DNA of 64,000 bases from Lithodes maja. Lineage: Eukaryota > Arthropoda > Malacostraca > Decapoda > Lithodidae. The notes below the pieces were generated by a model that did not search any database, was not told where the DNA came from, and worked only from the letters and a program-made list of their open reading frames with translations. The stretch lies in NCBI GenBank assembly GCA_037953745.1, contig JBAKBP010010426.1, positions 1 to 64,000 on the forward strand, given 5' to 3'. This document shows positions 55,124 through 64,000 of the stretch, in pieces; positions within the stretch are counted from its first letter, which is position 1, and each line of letters begins with the position of its first letter. Position numbers and translations under genes: made by a program.

Positions 55124-57454
55124 ATGCCTTTGCCCAAGGAGAAGCTGGCGGCCACCAAGTCTCGGAAGGGTGGTGATGGTGTTGTAAAGAAAGTCAAGGC
55201 TACAGCTTCCGAACAACCCCGCATCGCACCCCCTGCCAGGAGGCCTGTTGCGTCGCAAGACTTGGACGACTCGGATGACATTGTGCCGGACAGCCAGCCC
55301 AGTGGACATGAGGACATGGATGTGTTTGAGGGAGATATCGATGCTGACGACAGCCAGGATACTCGGACCAGCCAGGATACTCGGACCAGCCAGGATACTC
55401 AGACCAGTCAGGATACTCATACCAGTCAGGACACCCAAGGTAGCCTCAGTGACAGTGATGATGATAGCCCTGACCCCCCTCTCAGCACTGGCCCTGTGCG
55501 TTATGGCGCCATTAAGAAGAAGAAGTTGACAAGGGTGATCTTGAGCGACGAAACTGAGGACATGCTGGCCGAGTGGGTGAAGGACACCCCCATGCTATAT
55601 ATGAAGCGTAGCAAGGCCTACAAAGATACGCGCAGGAAACTCCGCGCCTACGACGAGAAGGCTGCTACCCTGGGTGTTAATGTCACAGGTAAGTGCCCAC
55701 AACAAAACATGCAGCATGCAATATTATTTGTAACAAGTGATTGAATACCTTGATGTTGTGTTCTTGGTTTGATTCCATGTGATTTATACGTGAAATACAT
55801 AATTAGTATTACGTAAAAGTTTGCTAAATTGGCATATATGTATGTGTGTTGCCAGTATCATATACATCCCTCTACGCTTGTATTTAACAGCATTAACTAA
55901 TAATGTATTATCAAGCCATGTGTGGCATGTGAAATTAAGGATATAAATCATATATATCAAGGGGCCTTGTTTAATAAATATTACTCTTTACACAGGCGTT
56001 AATCTGGCACATTGGGTGCGCAACATGCGGTCAAGGTATTCAAAGCTGAGCGATATGAAGAGTGGAGCGGGAACACCTGGGACATTCGAGGGCAAGCCAC
56101 TATCAGAGAGGGACATCTGGATCATGCAGAAGTTTGCCTTCCTCAAAGGGCACATCTCCCGCGTAAAGACCAAGGTCACAGCTAAGGTTAGAACTAATAT
56201 AAACATACCTAATATGTGTGAAAACAATATATATTTAAATTACTGTTCGCTATCACATTTGGAAAATATTATTTAACCATGTATACATAGGTTATTAATG
56301 TCTGTTAATAACGTGTTTATCTTATGCATATGATTTAATACATATGTTAATTCATTGTTGTTAATATCATGCTTATCTTTCGCATATAGACTTGAATTCA
56401 TACATTTATAATTGAAGGCTTCATGTAAACATAAAAAGTATTTTCTTATATTTATTTATATTGTCAAGGTACATATATTTAAGTATATTAAAATAGGTTA
56501 AAAGTCTTATTTATATAGGATATATTAATGTTTTTATGTTTCAGTTTCCAAACCCGACCGATGACGTCTCGCCGGATGTGAATGTGGAGGTGATTGGTGA
56601 GGACGAGAGTGATGTAGAGGACACTGACATGCCCCCTCCAACCAAAACAACTCCCACTGCCAGGTCCAGCAGCCAGAACAAGCGCCGGAAGTCTGCAGAG
56701 ACATTCTCACCTGTGGAGGTAAATATGAAAACATTTAACATATGTCATTATGAGAGTATATTAGTCATTACGAGAGTATTGTGTAAATCCTATGTTCGTG
56801 TACGCTGTAAACCGCAAACAATTCCTGTAGAGGAAGACATATGCATCTGGAGGAGAAAAACATAAAAACTTTATTAGTATAACTTACCATGACATGTAAG
56901 TATTATTTTATAAGTACCAAAGGTGTTTAACCTGCATACTCTTCTTTCTCCAGGCGAGTGGAACGCGGGAGGCGATGCGGGAGGACACGTCACGCCTGGT
57001 GTCATCCCTGGTTGGGAAGGAGACCAAGTATGGGCAGTTCGTGGGGTACTTGGAGCAGCAGCTCGAGAGGCTCCCTGACGCTGTAGGGGAGATATTATCA
57101 CGGAGGATTATGCAGCAAGTCCTTCAGGCCAGGGATGAGGTCACCCTCTCCACGTCACCCCAGATGTTGCTAGCAGCAAACCCCCCGCAGTTGCACACCA
57201 CACCACCAGCCCCCCCGCAGTTGCACACCACACCACCACAGATGCAACCCCAGCCAGGACCATCACGCATGCCAGCACCCTTCACAAACCCCACATTCCA
57301 AGACCTGATGGCTGGTACGCCATTCAGGTCTCCTGCACACGTACATGAATGGTGGGCGGGGTCGCTTACCCCTACACATGGCGCCAACATTGCAACACCG
57401 GTGCCCTCAAGCCCAGCTACTAGTAGGCCACCAACACCAGGGAACTTCCTATAA
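55124..57454 (+). CDS. MADF/BESS-like Harbinger DNA-binding protein, four exons
   Basis: Exons: 55124-55688, 55996-56186, 56545-56718 and 56954-57454, with GT-AG introns (first donor GTAAGT; acceptors TTTACACAG, TTTCAG, CTCCAG). Joined, they give 1431 bases, 476 residues and a stop. The frame is kept across all junctions (phases 1, 0, 0). The N-terminal part is acidic, with a short TSQDT repeat (about residues 80-105) and a basic KKKK patch near 131. A MADF-like domain runs from about 145 to 240 (LAEWVKDTPMLYMKRSKAYK, then LAHWVRNMRSRYSKL across the first junction). The last exon has a BESS-like helix region (FVGYLEQQLERLPDAVGEIL) and a Pro/His-rich tail with duplicated QLHTTPP. MADF proteins bind DNA; in PIF/Harbinger elements the partner protein binds subterminal sites and aids transposase import. 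That role is inferred here. The ATG at 55124 has a good context (ACCATGC). Confidence 0.85.
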
Positions 57455-57527
57455 ACAAGGTTGAACACCAAAGTCAAGAGCCCCAGGCCTGGGGATGACG
57501 ACAATGTGTGAAACCTTTGTGTATAAT

Positions 57528-57533
57528 AATAAA
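57528..57533 (+). terminator. Polyadenylation signal of the MADF gene
   Basis: AATAAA, 74 bases after the stop codon. Confidence 0.65.
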
Positions 57534-58295
57534 GTCATAAACCACCCAGTGATGGGAATGACGAAAATATGTATTACTATGTCTACACATAAAATGAATA
57601 TCTCTTACACATAACATGAATATCTCTTACACATAAAATGAATATCTCTTATTATTTCTATACTTTCTGGTATATATTTATATACTATATTACTTTGGTG
57701 TATAATATTAACATGCTATATATCTATGTTTATGACTAAAATACATCTATGTTTATGAATAAAATACATGAAGTGCCTCCAGCTGTTGTTTTGGATCCAA
57801 ACTATATTATTAGAGTTAATGGGTAAACATTCTCAAGAAAGGTTCCTTTTATAAACAGGACAAAGACTTGTCAACAGAGACAAAATATAACTTAATATGA
57901 ATTCAAGTTGTTATAAATAATATTGATATTAACATCGATAATGAAGACAGAAACAGAAAAATATAATATGATTGAAATAGTTTCGGGAATAATATTGATA
58001 GTAAATCATAAATAATGATGTGCAATATATGCAAATAATATATGATAATAAATAATATACAGATTGATATCCAACATGAATTATAAATAAATAAAAAATA
58101 TACATTAAATATTATGAAACGACATAGGCAAAGGTGAGCACCATAGTATATCCAACACTTTATAAAAAGCGAATAACAAATAGAGAATATATATTAATGA
58201 TGTTTAATTGATTTAAAACATGATCAAAAGCATAATAAAAATATGTTAACTACAAAAAAATAATTAAAGCAATGGCAAGATATGGATACATACCT
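57534..58295. other. Intergenic region between the convergent Harbinger genes
   Basis: Very AT-rich. ATGAATATCTCTTA occurs three times at 57592-57652. No frame. It presumably contains the transposase 3' end. Confidence 0.6.
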
Positions 58296-59861
58296 TCATA
58301 TCAGGTCGTTCTGCCAGGGGACACTGCCACTGGGTGATGAACAGTACTCGGTGAGGTGCTGGCGTTGCCTCTTGGCCTGGGCTGTCACGACATTCCTGGA
58401 TAATCTCTCGAGGGGATTCAGCCTGTCCCGCACCTCCCTCCAACCACCAGGGATGATAGCATGCGTCTCAGGGTCCTCCTCGTCCGCTAGGTTGGCGTGG
58501 TGATTAGGGAACCTCATTCGCATAATGTTATGCATGCAACAGCACGCCATCACCACAGACTCAACACGGGACGGGTGGAGGGGAATGCTGTGAAGAAGGC
58601 ACCTGAACCTGAATTAGGGAGAGAACAAACATGTATATTTAAACACTGAATAGTATAGTTCATATGAAATAGGGAAATAAAGGTTAGGATCATTTTTAGT
58701 TAAAATTGGACTTGCAGACGTGGACAAATCACACTCTGTGGATGTGGGGGAGATGTATTAATCCATATTAATTATAGGGATAATGGTTACGAGCATGTAT
58801 ATTTAATAGCTGAATAGTATACTTCATATTAGTAGGGTGCTATCACCGATACCTATATTTCTGGTCAAACATTTCACATAATCAAACACATACCTGGTTG
58901 CCATGATGCCAAAGGCGTTCTCAACAACTCTGCGAGCCCGGGACAGTCTGTAGTTGAAGATCCGCTCCGGTACAGTCAGTTGCCGGGTAGAGTGTGGCTT
59001 CATCAACCACCTTCGCATGGGGAAGGCGTCATCACCCACCAGGAAGTAGGGAACAGGTGTGTCGTCGTTGGGCAGGTGTTCGGCAGCAGGGAGTCCCAGG
59101 GTGCACCCATCCAATGCTGCTCTGATATTCGTTCTTATAAATACCCCTCCATCTGAGGAGCTACCGTGATTACCCACGTCACAGTAGAGGAACTTGTAGT
59201 CGGCGTCTACAATAGCCATGAGCACGATGGAGTGGAAGCCTTTGTAGTTGTAGAATTCTGTACCGGCATTTGGAGGGCATTTGATGGCACAGTGCTTTCC
59301 GTCGATGGCACCAACGGTATGTGGGAAATCCCAGCGCTTGGCAAATCCACTGGCAACATCCTTCCACTCCGCCGGTGTCCTGGGGCACCGTATAACCTCT
59401 TCCTGGTATTCTGCAATGATGGCTTCGCAGGTTGCAGGCACAATGAGGGAGATGGTGTTCCTGGCCACACGGAACGCGTACTGTAGGCTAGGATATGAGT
59501 CACCAGTGGCCAGGTAGCGGAGTGTGATTGCAATCCTCAGCCCAGGTGACAAAGCATCCCTCCAGAAGGTGTCCTGTTTCTCTACCCTAGGCCCGACACG
59601 TGCCACCAACTCCCTAAACATGTGGACGTCCACACGTAGGAAATTCCGGAATCCTTTGGGGTCCTCTCTCTCAAGCTCCTCCATAAGTTGTTCGTACACA
59701 CCGAACTGTGGCCGTCTCAGTAGCCACCTCCTAGCCCAAACTCTCATTCGTGGCCTTTCCCCTTGACGTCTTTCTTCAGCCTCCTTCTCCTCGAGGTCTA
59801 GGAGACGGATCTGCATGTTCAGTAGGAGGACAGCTGCCGCTCTCCGCCTCCTGATGGACAT
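58296..59861 (-). CDS. HARBI1-like: PIF/Harbinger DDE transposase, two exons
   Basis: Exon 1 is 59861-58894 and exon 2 is 58608-58296 (donor AG|GTATGT, acceptor TTCAG). Joined they give 1281 bases and 426 residues. Splicing restores ATRFRCLLHSIPLHPSRVES, the expected continuation of the domain; without it the frame stops soon after ATR. The catalytic triad of the DDE_Tnp_4 fold is visible: D187 in GAIDGKH, D277 in LVGDDAF and E314 in RRVVENAFG (D-36-E). An N-terminal basic segment and helix-turn-helix-like region (about 100-160; LRIAITLRYLATGDSYPSLQ) precede it. The ATG at 59861 follows a TATA box by about 90 bases. A GTATGT after the stop could be a UTR intron. The enzyme should cut and join the element ends, with the MADF protein as partner. 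It appears intact. Confidence 0.93.
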
Positions 59862-59950
59862 GGTGGGTGGGTGGGTTGGGCTGTATCCTGCAGAGTACGT
59901 CCGTCCGTGGTGGTGTTGCGTGGTGTGAATAATGGTGGCAGTGGGGGCCT

Positions 59951-59959
59951 CTTTATATA
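59951..59959 (-). promoter_or_regulatory. TATA box of the transposase gene
   Basis: Minus-strand TATATAAAG about 90 bases upstream of the transposase ATG, just inside the right subterminal array. Confidence 0.75.
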
Positions 59960-59964
59960 CGTAT

Positions 59965-60250
59965 CCTGACACTCGCCAACACTCGCACACACTCGTGTTA
60001 GACTCCCATACACTCCTGTAAACTTCCTGTAGACTCGCGTTCATCTCGTGTAAACTCGTGTAAACTCGTGTAAACTCCTGTAACACTCGTGTAGACTCCC
60101 GTAAACTCGCAGTAGTCGTACCCTGGAATTTGACCGTTATTTTTCAAATTTTGGCGGTGCGTGTTTGGGTCGTGTTAAACTCGCCAACACTCGCGTAAAC
60201 TCGCGTAAACTCGTGTAAACTCATGTAAACTCGTGTAAACTCGTGTTAAA
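59965..60250. repeat. Right subterminal 10-bp motif array
   Basis: Units such as AACTCGTGTA recur with a 10-base period at 59970-60115 and 60180-60250, mostly in one orientation. They are interrupted by an unrelated stretch around 60118-60175. They lie between the transposase promoter and the right TIR. Confidence 0.9.
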
Positions 60251-60353
60251 TTCGTGTTCTATGCGTGTTTACTCGCACCAGCTGGTACTCGCGTTGGTTT
60301 CGGGCTCCATCAACGGCGATTTGCGGCGAGTGTGACTCGCGTTGGCCTCGCGG

Positions 60354-60380
60354 TCCGACTCGCCTATGTGTGAACCTACC
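60354..60380. repeat. Harbinger right TIR
   Basis: TCCGACTCGCCTATGTGTGAACCTACC read in two parts: TCCGACTCGCC then TATGTGTGAACCTACC. It is followed by TTAA and CR1-type repeat DNA. Confidence 0.95.
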
Positions 60381-61189
60381 TTAACTGTGTCATACTGCTA
60401 ACATAATTTTATTTTTATTTTCAGGCATAAAATTGTGTTCTATTGCTAACATATTCTTTTTGTGATCAACATATTCTTTTTGTGATTTACAGGCATTAAT
60501 TGTACCATATTGCTAACCAATATTTTTTGTTACTGTACTGTATACTGCTTTCCAGTGTTCTCACTAGGCTAAATTAACCCTCTCCCCTTTTTTTCTCCCA
60601 GTAAATTTTGTAACAAATTACTAGTCCATTTACAATTTTCAGGCTTTAACTGTGTCATACTGCTAACATCAATTTTTTTTTTTTTTTTTTTCAGGCATAA
60701 ATTGTGTTCTATTGCTAACATATTTTTTGTGATTTACAGCCATAATATTCTTTTTGTGATTAACATATTATTTTTGTGATTTACAGGCATTAATTGTACC
60801 ATATTGCTAACAAATATTTTTTGTTACTGTACTGTATACTGTTTTCCAGTTTTTTCACTAGGCTACATTAACCCTCTCCCACTTTTTTTTTCCAGTAAAT
60901 TTTGTAACAAATTTCTAGTCCATTTGTGATTTTCAGGCTTTAACTGTGTCATACTGCTAACATAAATTTTTGTTTTTTTCAGGCATAAATTGTGTTCTAT
61001 TGCTAACATATTTTTTGTGATTTACAGGCATATTAATTTTATCATATTGCTAACAAATTTTTTTGTGATTTTCAGGAATTAATTGTATCACATTGCTAAC
61101 ATACATTTTTTGTGATTTTCAGGCTTTAATTGTACCATTTTGCTAACATAAATTTGTGTGATTTTCAGGCATATTGTGATTATATCGTC
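60381..61189 (+). repeat. CR1 5' region made of diverged tandem repeats
   Basis: The region is built from units combining T-rich tract, TTTTCAGGCA, TAATTGTGT/TACC, and ATTGCTAACAT. A larger unit of about 265-300 bases also recurs: ACTGTGTCATACTGCTAACAT near 60386, 60650 and 60947; TTACTGTACTGTATACTG near 60529 and 60826; AACCCTCTCCC near 60575 and 60870. It runs directly into ORF1 of the CR1. The TTTTCAG boxes look like splice acceptors. It is interpreted as a repeat-based LINE 5' UTR/promoter. It could instead be an unrelated array into which the CR1 inserted. Confidence 0.7.
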
Positions 61190-62182
61190 ATGGCGCCGCA
61201 ACGAACCTGCACGAGTTGTTCCGGTAAATTTGGCCCTACCATGTTTGTTGATACTGATGTCCAAATTTGTAGATTTTGCCAGCTCCGAGAGAAGATTGCG
61301 GATGAATTGAATGCAGCTCACCGCAAGATCGATGCCCTGACTACGAAGCTTGAATCCCTTCAAGAATTTGCCACACTCAACGTAGGAGTGCCCTCGGCCC
61401 AAGAAACCACTACTATGTCAACCGCCATTCCAGTGCATACAGTACCGGTACCCACACCAGCAGCTACCTTAGATGTTGCAGATAATAATAATGACTCTAC
61501 TCTCACTCCCCCCCAGGACAACTTTCAGTTAGTGAGAAACAATGTCCATCCCAGTACCAGTACCAGGAAGGTCATCCCGACAACATGCCAAAACCGCTTC
61601 AAAATTCTGGCAATTGACGAGGAAGAGGAAACGGAAGAAGTTCGGCTTGTGGGCGACTCCATGGTCCGTGGCCAACTAACCGAGTTCTGCGCCAGGGCAC
61701 CCAGGACCAGAAAGCGATTCTGTATCCCAGGTGGCGGCGTGGACGACATTGTTGCGGCTCTGGAAGAGGTTTCCAGGCTCGCCCCCGCAAGCACTACGTA
61801 CGTCATCCACGTTGGATCTAACGATGTCCAACGGACGCGGTCAGAGGAACTACTTTGCAAGTACCGGCGGCTGATCAGGTCCTTCAAGGAAAAATCTAAT
61901 AGAATCTTAATTTCAGGAATTGTTCCCCGGATTGATGTAGAAAACCGATTCTACAACATAGCTACCAGTACAAATCGCCGACTAGCCAAACTCTGCAGGG
62001 AGGAGAACATCGGCTTTGTCGACACGTGGGATAATTTTTACTATGATAAATCTTTGTTTTCAGGAGATGGTGTACATCTCAATGAAGTAGGAGCTGCACG
62101 TCTTGGTCGTCTGCTGAACGATGCAGTCAAGGATTTCCGTTCAAAAAACGGGGTCAACCAGACCCAAGACAGGGTAGTGTAA
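61190..62182 (+). CDS. CR1 LINE ORF1 with zinc-finger-like and SGNH esterase domains
   Basis: 330 residues from the ATG at 61190 (CGTCATGGC), intact. A cysteine finger (C7-x2-C10-x16-C27-x2-C30) is followed by a coiled coil (about 31-60, LREKIADELNAAHRKIDALT), a Ser/Thr/Pro linker, and an SGNH hydrolase domain. The domain carries all motifs: S157 in GDSM, GGG at 181-183, N211 in GSND, and D293/H296 in DGVHL. ORF1 proteins of this type are known in CR1 elements and act as RNA-binding chaperones; the esterase may act on lipid or membrane, a role not settled. ORF2 overlaps the end of the frame. The upstream in-frame ATG at 61130 lies in the repeat array and is less likely. The relic at 16591 is a diverged relative. 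Confidence 0.92.
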   Translation: MAPQRTCTSCSGKFGPTMFVDTDVQICRFCQLREKIADELNAAHRKIDALTTKLESLQEFATLNVGVPSAQETTTMSTAIPVHTVPVPTPAATLDVADNNNDSTLTPPQDNFQLVRNNVHPSTSTRKVIPTTCQNRFKILAIDEEEETEEVRLVGDSMVRGQLTEFCARAPRTRKRFCIPGGGVDDIVAALEEVSRLAPASTTYVIHVGSNDVQRTRSEELLCKYRRLIRSFKEKSNRILISGIVPRIDVENRFYNIATSTNRRLAKLCREENIGFVDTWDNFYYDKSLFSGDGVHLNEVGAARLGRLLNDAVKDFRSKNGVNQTQDRVV

Positions 62183-62187
62183 GTCAA

Positions 62188-64000
62188 ATACGAACTGAAA
62201 ATTCAGACAATGCACAATCAGTAACATCCAACTCTAATACTCTTAAGGTGTTTTATGTAAATGCTCGTAGCATACGCAATAAATTTTCAGATCTAGAGGA
62301 AATCGTGTTTACAGAACATTATGATATAATCGGCATTACAGAATCTTGGTTAAATACGGAAGACAGAGACTTTTTAGCCGAATATACGCTTCCTGGTTAT
62401 ACAATGTTTGAGAAAAGTCGGATCAATAGAAATGGAGGAGGAGTTCTGTTTTTTATAAAGGAAAGTCTTAATCCCGTCTTAATGTCAAAACCTCAAATTG
62501 CGAATATAGACATATCTTACGTACTATTAAATAATAAACGAGGAACTAAAATAACACTAGCTTTATTATACAGACCCCCATCTCAATCAGTGCAAACTGA
62601 CAGTGAAATTTATGAACAAATTGCAGAAATAACTAACATACAAGATACCGTAATTCTTGGCGATTTCAACTTACCCGTGACTAAATGGGGCGATATTCTT
62701 ACTTCACACTCTGGACACGACCTCTATGCTAACTTGCAAGAGAGTTCACTTTTTCAATTTGTACAATCTCCGACCCGTGGTAATAATGTGCTTGACCTTG
62801 TACTCGCAACAAAAGAAGAATTAATAGAGAATTTGAATGTTGGTGATGAATTCAGTAACAGCGACCATCGTACGATAACTTTCACTTTAAAGTTTACTAG
62901 TAACAAATCAAATAGCAGCATTGAGAAAGTCCCTAATTTCAAGAAAGCAAATTTTCATAAACTTAAATCAAAACTTAAAGAAACTGACTGGAGCTTTCTG
63001 ACTAACAATAACGACATAAATACATCTTGGGAGTGTTTCACAACCACTTACCTTAAGGCAGTGCAAGACTGCATACCATCGAAAATACGGCGTCCAGGCC
63101 AAAATGATAAGCCCAAATGGTGGAATAAAGATATTTCAGACTGTCTGCTTGCTAAAAAATTTGCTAATGATAGATTAAAATCCTCACAAAATGACGAAGA
63201 ACGGGTGAAATATGTAGAGCTACGACGCAAAGCCAAAAAGTTAATTAAGCAAAGTAAAAAGACCCTGGAGTTACATGTTGCGAATCAAAGTAAAATAAAC
63301 CCGAAAGAATTCTATAGTTATATCAGAAAGAAAAAAGTAGTTACTTCAACTGTTGGACCGTTAGTCGATGAAAATGGAGAATACACCAAAGACGAAGTAC
63401 AAATGAGTAATGCCCTCAATACCTTCTTTGCATCAGTTTTTACAACCGAAGACCTCAGTGATATCCCTACACCATCGCCGATTCAGATTGATAATTCAGA
63501 TGTTCTAAGCAATATCACCGTTACAGAGAGAGAAGTATTGAATTGTTTAGATAAACTCAAGGTAAATAAAACGCCTGGACCCGATACAATCTCACCTAGA
63601 GTTCTAAAGGAAGCTAAGGATGAGCTCTCCAAACCACTGACATTGCTATTCAATGAATCCTTGCAGTCTGGGACTATGCCTGATCAGTGGAAGCTAGCCA
63701 ACGTAACACCGATATTCAAAAAAGGCAGCAAATCCCTACCCAGTAACTATCGTCCAATTAGCTTAACCTCAATTGTATGTAAAATGCTAGAAACGGTCAT
63801 AAGAGACAGACTCGTAAATCACTTAGAGGCAAATAACTTACTTAAAGATACTCAACACGGCTTTCGTAAAAAACGTTCCTGTTTAACAAACCTCTTAGAC
63901 TTCTTCCACGATATCTTCAACCTCTACGATGAGAGTAAAGCTGTAGATATTATATACCTTGATTTTCAAAAGGCCTTTGACAAAGTTCCCCACAAACGAT
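62188..64000 (+). CDS. CR1 LINE ORF2, endonuclease and reverse transcriptase (cut by window end)
   Basis: Open without a stop from inside the end of ORF1 to the window edge, in a different frame from ORF1. No ATG lies near the junction: the first in-frame ATG (near 62404) is inside the endonuclease. Translation therefore probably begins by reinitiation, a shift or a non-AUG codon. Endonuclease blocks: KVFYVNARSIRNKFSDLEE (62245), DIIGITESWLN (62326), LALLYRPP (62555), ILGDFNLP (62653), and SDHRTITF (62863). RT blocks: NKTPGPDTISPRVLKEAK (63562), IFKKGSKSLPSNYRPISLTS (63712), FRKKRSCLTNLLDFFHD (63861), and the A block IYLDFQKAFDKVPHK at the edge. The YxDD box lies beyond the window. The frame looks intact, so a full-length active element is plausible. 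Confidence 0.88.
   Translation, partial: MRTENSDNAQSVTSNSNTLKVFYVNARSIRNKFSDLEEIVFTEHYDIIGITESWLNTEDRDFLAEYTLPGYTMFEKSRINRNGGGVLFFIKESLNPVLMSKPQIANIDISYVLLNNKRGTKITLALLYRPPSQSVQTDSEIYEQIAEITNIQDTVILGDFNLPVTKWGDILTSHSGHDLYANLQESSLFQFVQSPTRGNNVLDLVLATKEELIENLNVGDEFSNSDHRTITFTLKFTSNKSNSSIEKVPNFKKANFHKLKSKLKETDWSFLTNNNDINTSWECFTTTYLKAVQDCIPSKIRRPGQNDKPKWWNKDISDCLLAKKFANDRLKSSQNDEERVKYVELRRKAKKLIKQSKKTLELHVANQSKINPKEFYSYIRKKKVVTSTVGPLVDENGEYTKDEVQMSNALNTFFASVFTTEDLSDIPTPSPIQIDNSDVLSNITVTEREVLNCLDKLKVNKTPGPDTISPRVLKEAKDELSKPLTLLFNESLQSGTMPDQWKLANVTPIFKKGSKSLPSNYRPISLTSIVCKMLETVIRDRLVNHLEANNLLKDTQHGFRKKRSCLTNLLDFFHDIFNLYDESKAVDIIYLDFQKAFDKVPHKR

Larger units (their letters stand above)
54208..60380 (+). 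mobile_element. Complete PIF/Harbinger DNA transposon, 6173 bp
   Basis: The terminal inverted repeats are 27 bases, perfect (GGTAGGTTCACACATAGG... at 54208-54234 and inverted at 60354-60380). TTAA flanks both ends (54204-54207 and 60381-60384); this is compatible with the 3-bp TTA/TAA duplication of the superfamily. Two convergent, intron-containing genes encode a MADF-type DNA-binding protein (plus, 55124-57454) and a DDE transposase (minus, 59861-58296). A two-gene plan with a Myb/SANT- or MADF-type partner is typical of PIF/Harbinger. Both genes have intact frames and canonical splice sites, so the element may be active. Confidence 0.93.

Noticed and set aside
54204..60384. piggyBac identity for the 54208-60380 element because of TTAA flanks
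   Set aside because: The transposase has the PIF/Harbinger DDE motifs and a MADF partner. TTAA also accommodates the 3-base TTA/TAA duplication of that superfamily.
61130..61189. Upstream ATG extending CR1 ORF1 by 20 residues
   Set aside because: The extension is translated from the 5' repeat array. The ATG at 61190 has a better context and starts at the conserved finger.

Overview
The window looks like transposon-dense, AT-rich intergenic DNA from an arthropod, most plausibly a decapod crustacean. The evidence is spliceosomal introns in one transposon, tRNA-derived SINEs, several LINE clades, piggyBac-, mariner- and PIF/Harbinger-type DNA elements, long (TA)n tracts, and a TTAGG-type (arthropod telomere-like) run at the tip of a palindrome. 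I found no host gene. Every coding region I can support belongs to a mobile element. The species call is inference from repeat character only.

Layout. 0-2 kb: LTR and leader of a Ty3-like element whose body lies off the left edge. 2-5.6 kb: mostly unassigned, with two old LINE relics. 5.6-8.6 kb: two RTE-type LINE copies in tandem. 8.8-16.5 kb: two 5'-truncated Jockey-like LINE tails, piggyBac-, mariner- and Harbinger-type MITEs, a SINE inside the mariner MITE, a palindromic cluster of tRNA-like heads, and a 40-copy 31-bp satellite. 16.6-20.9 kb: a decayed CR1 interrupted by a LINE fragment and a foldback element. 21-25.6 kb: an RTE tail and a nearly intact Jockey-like LINE. 25.8-35.2 kb: RTE-type LINEs of two or three families, one interrupted by a piggyBac-type MITE. 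35.3-42.7 kb: a 314-bp tRNA-like repeat array, an RTE copy split by a TIR element, a 39-bp minisatellite, a telomere-like palindrome and two copies of a SINE. 43.3-53.2 kb: a Harbinger-like deletion derivative split by a very young LTR retrotransposon. 54.2-60.4 kb: a complete, apparently intact PIF/Harbinger transposon. 60.4-64 kb: a repeat-built 5' region followed by an intact CR1 LINE that runs off the right edge.

How the parts work together. The 54.2-60.4 kb Harbinger is the most complete system. It has 27-bp perfect terminal repeats and a TTAA flank on each side. Two convergent genes each have a TATA box: a four-exon MADF/BESS-like DNA-binding protein and a two-exon DDE transposase with D187, D277 and E314. 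Both ends carry arrays of a roughly 10-bp motif that repeats about once per DNA helical turn. The disrupted element at 43.3-53.2 kb has a different sequence but the same plan (10-bp-period arrays, both core promoters) and no genes, so it looks like a non-autonomous derivative of a sister lineage. The LTR element inside it has LTRs with a single difference that I found and a 4-bp CACT duplication. It encodes one open 1260-residue Gag-protease frame whose C-terminal 500-odd residues are a condensed, apparently rearranged set of Pol remnants with no catalytic RT core. The CR1 at the right edge encodes an ORF1 with a zinc-finger-like N-terminus, a coiled coil and a complete set of SGNH esterase motifs.
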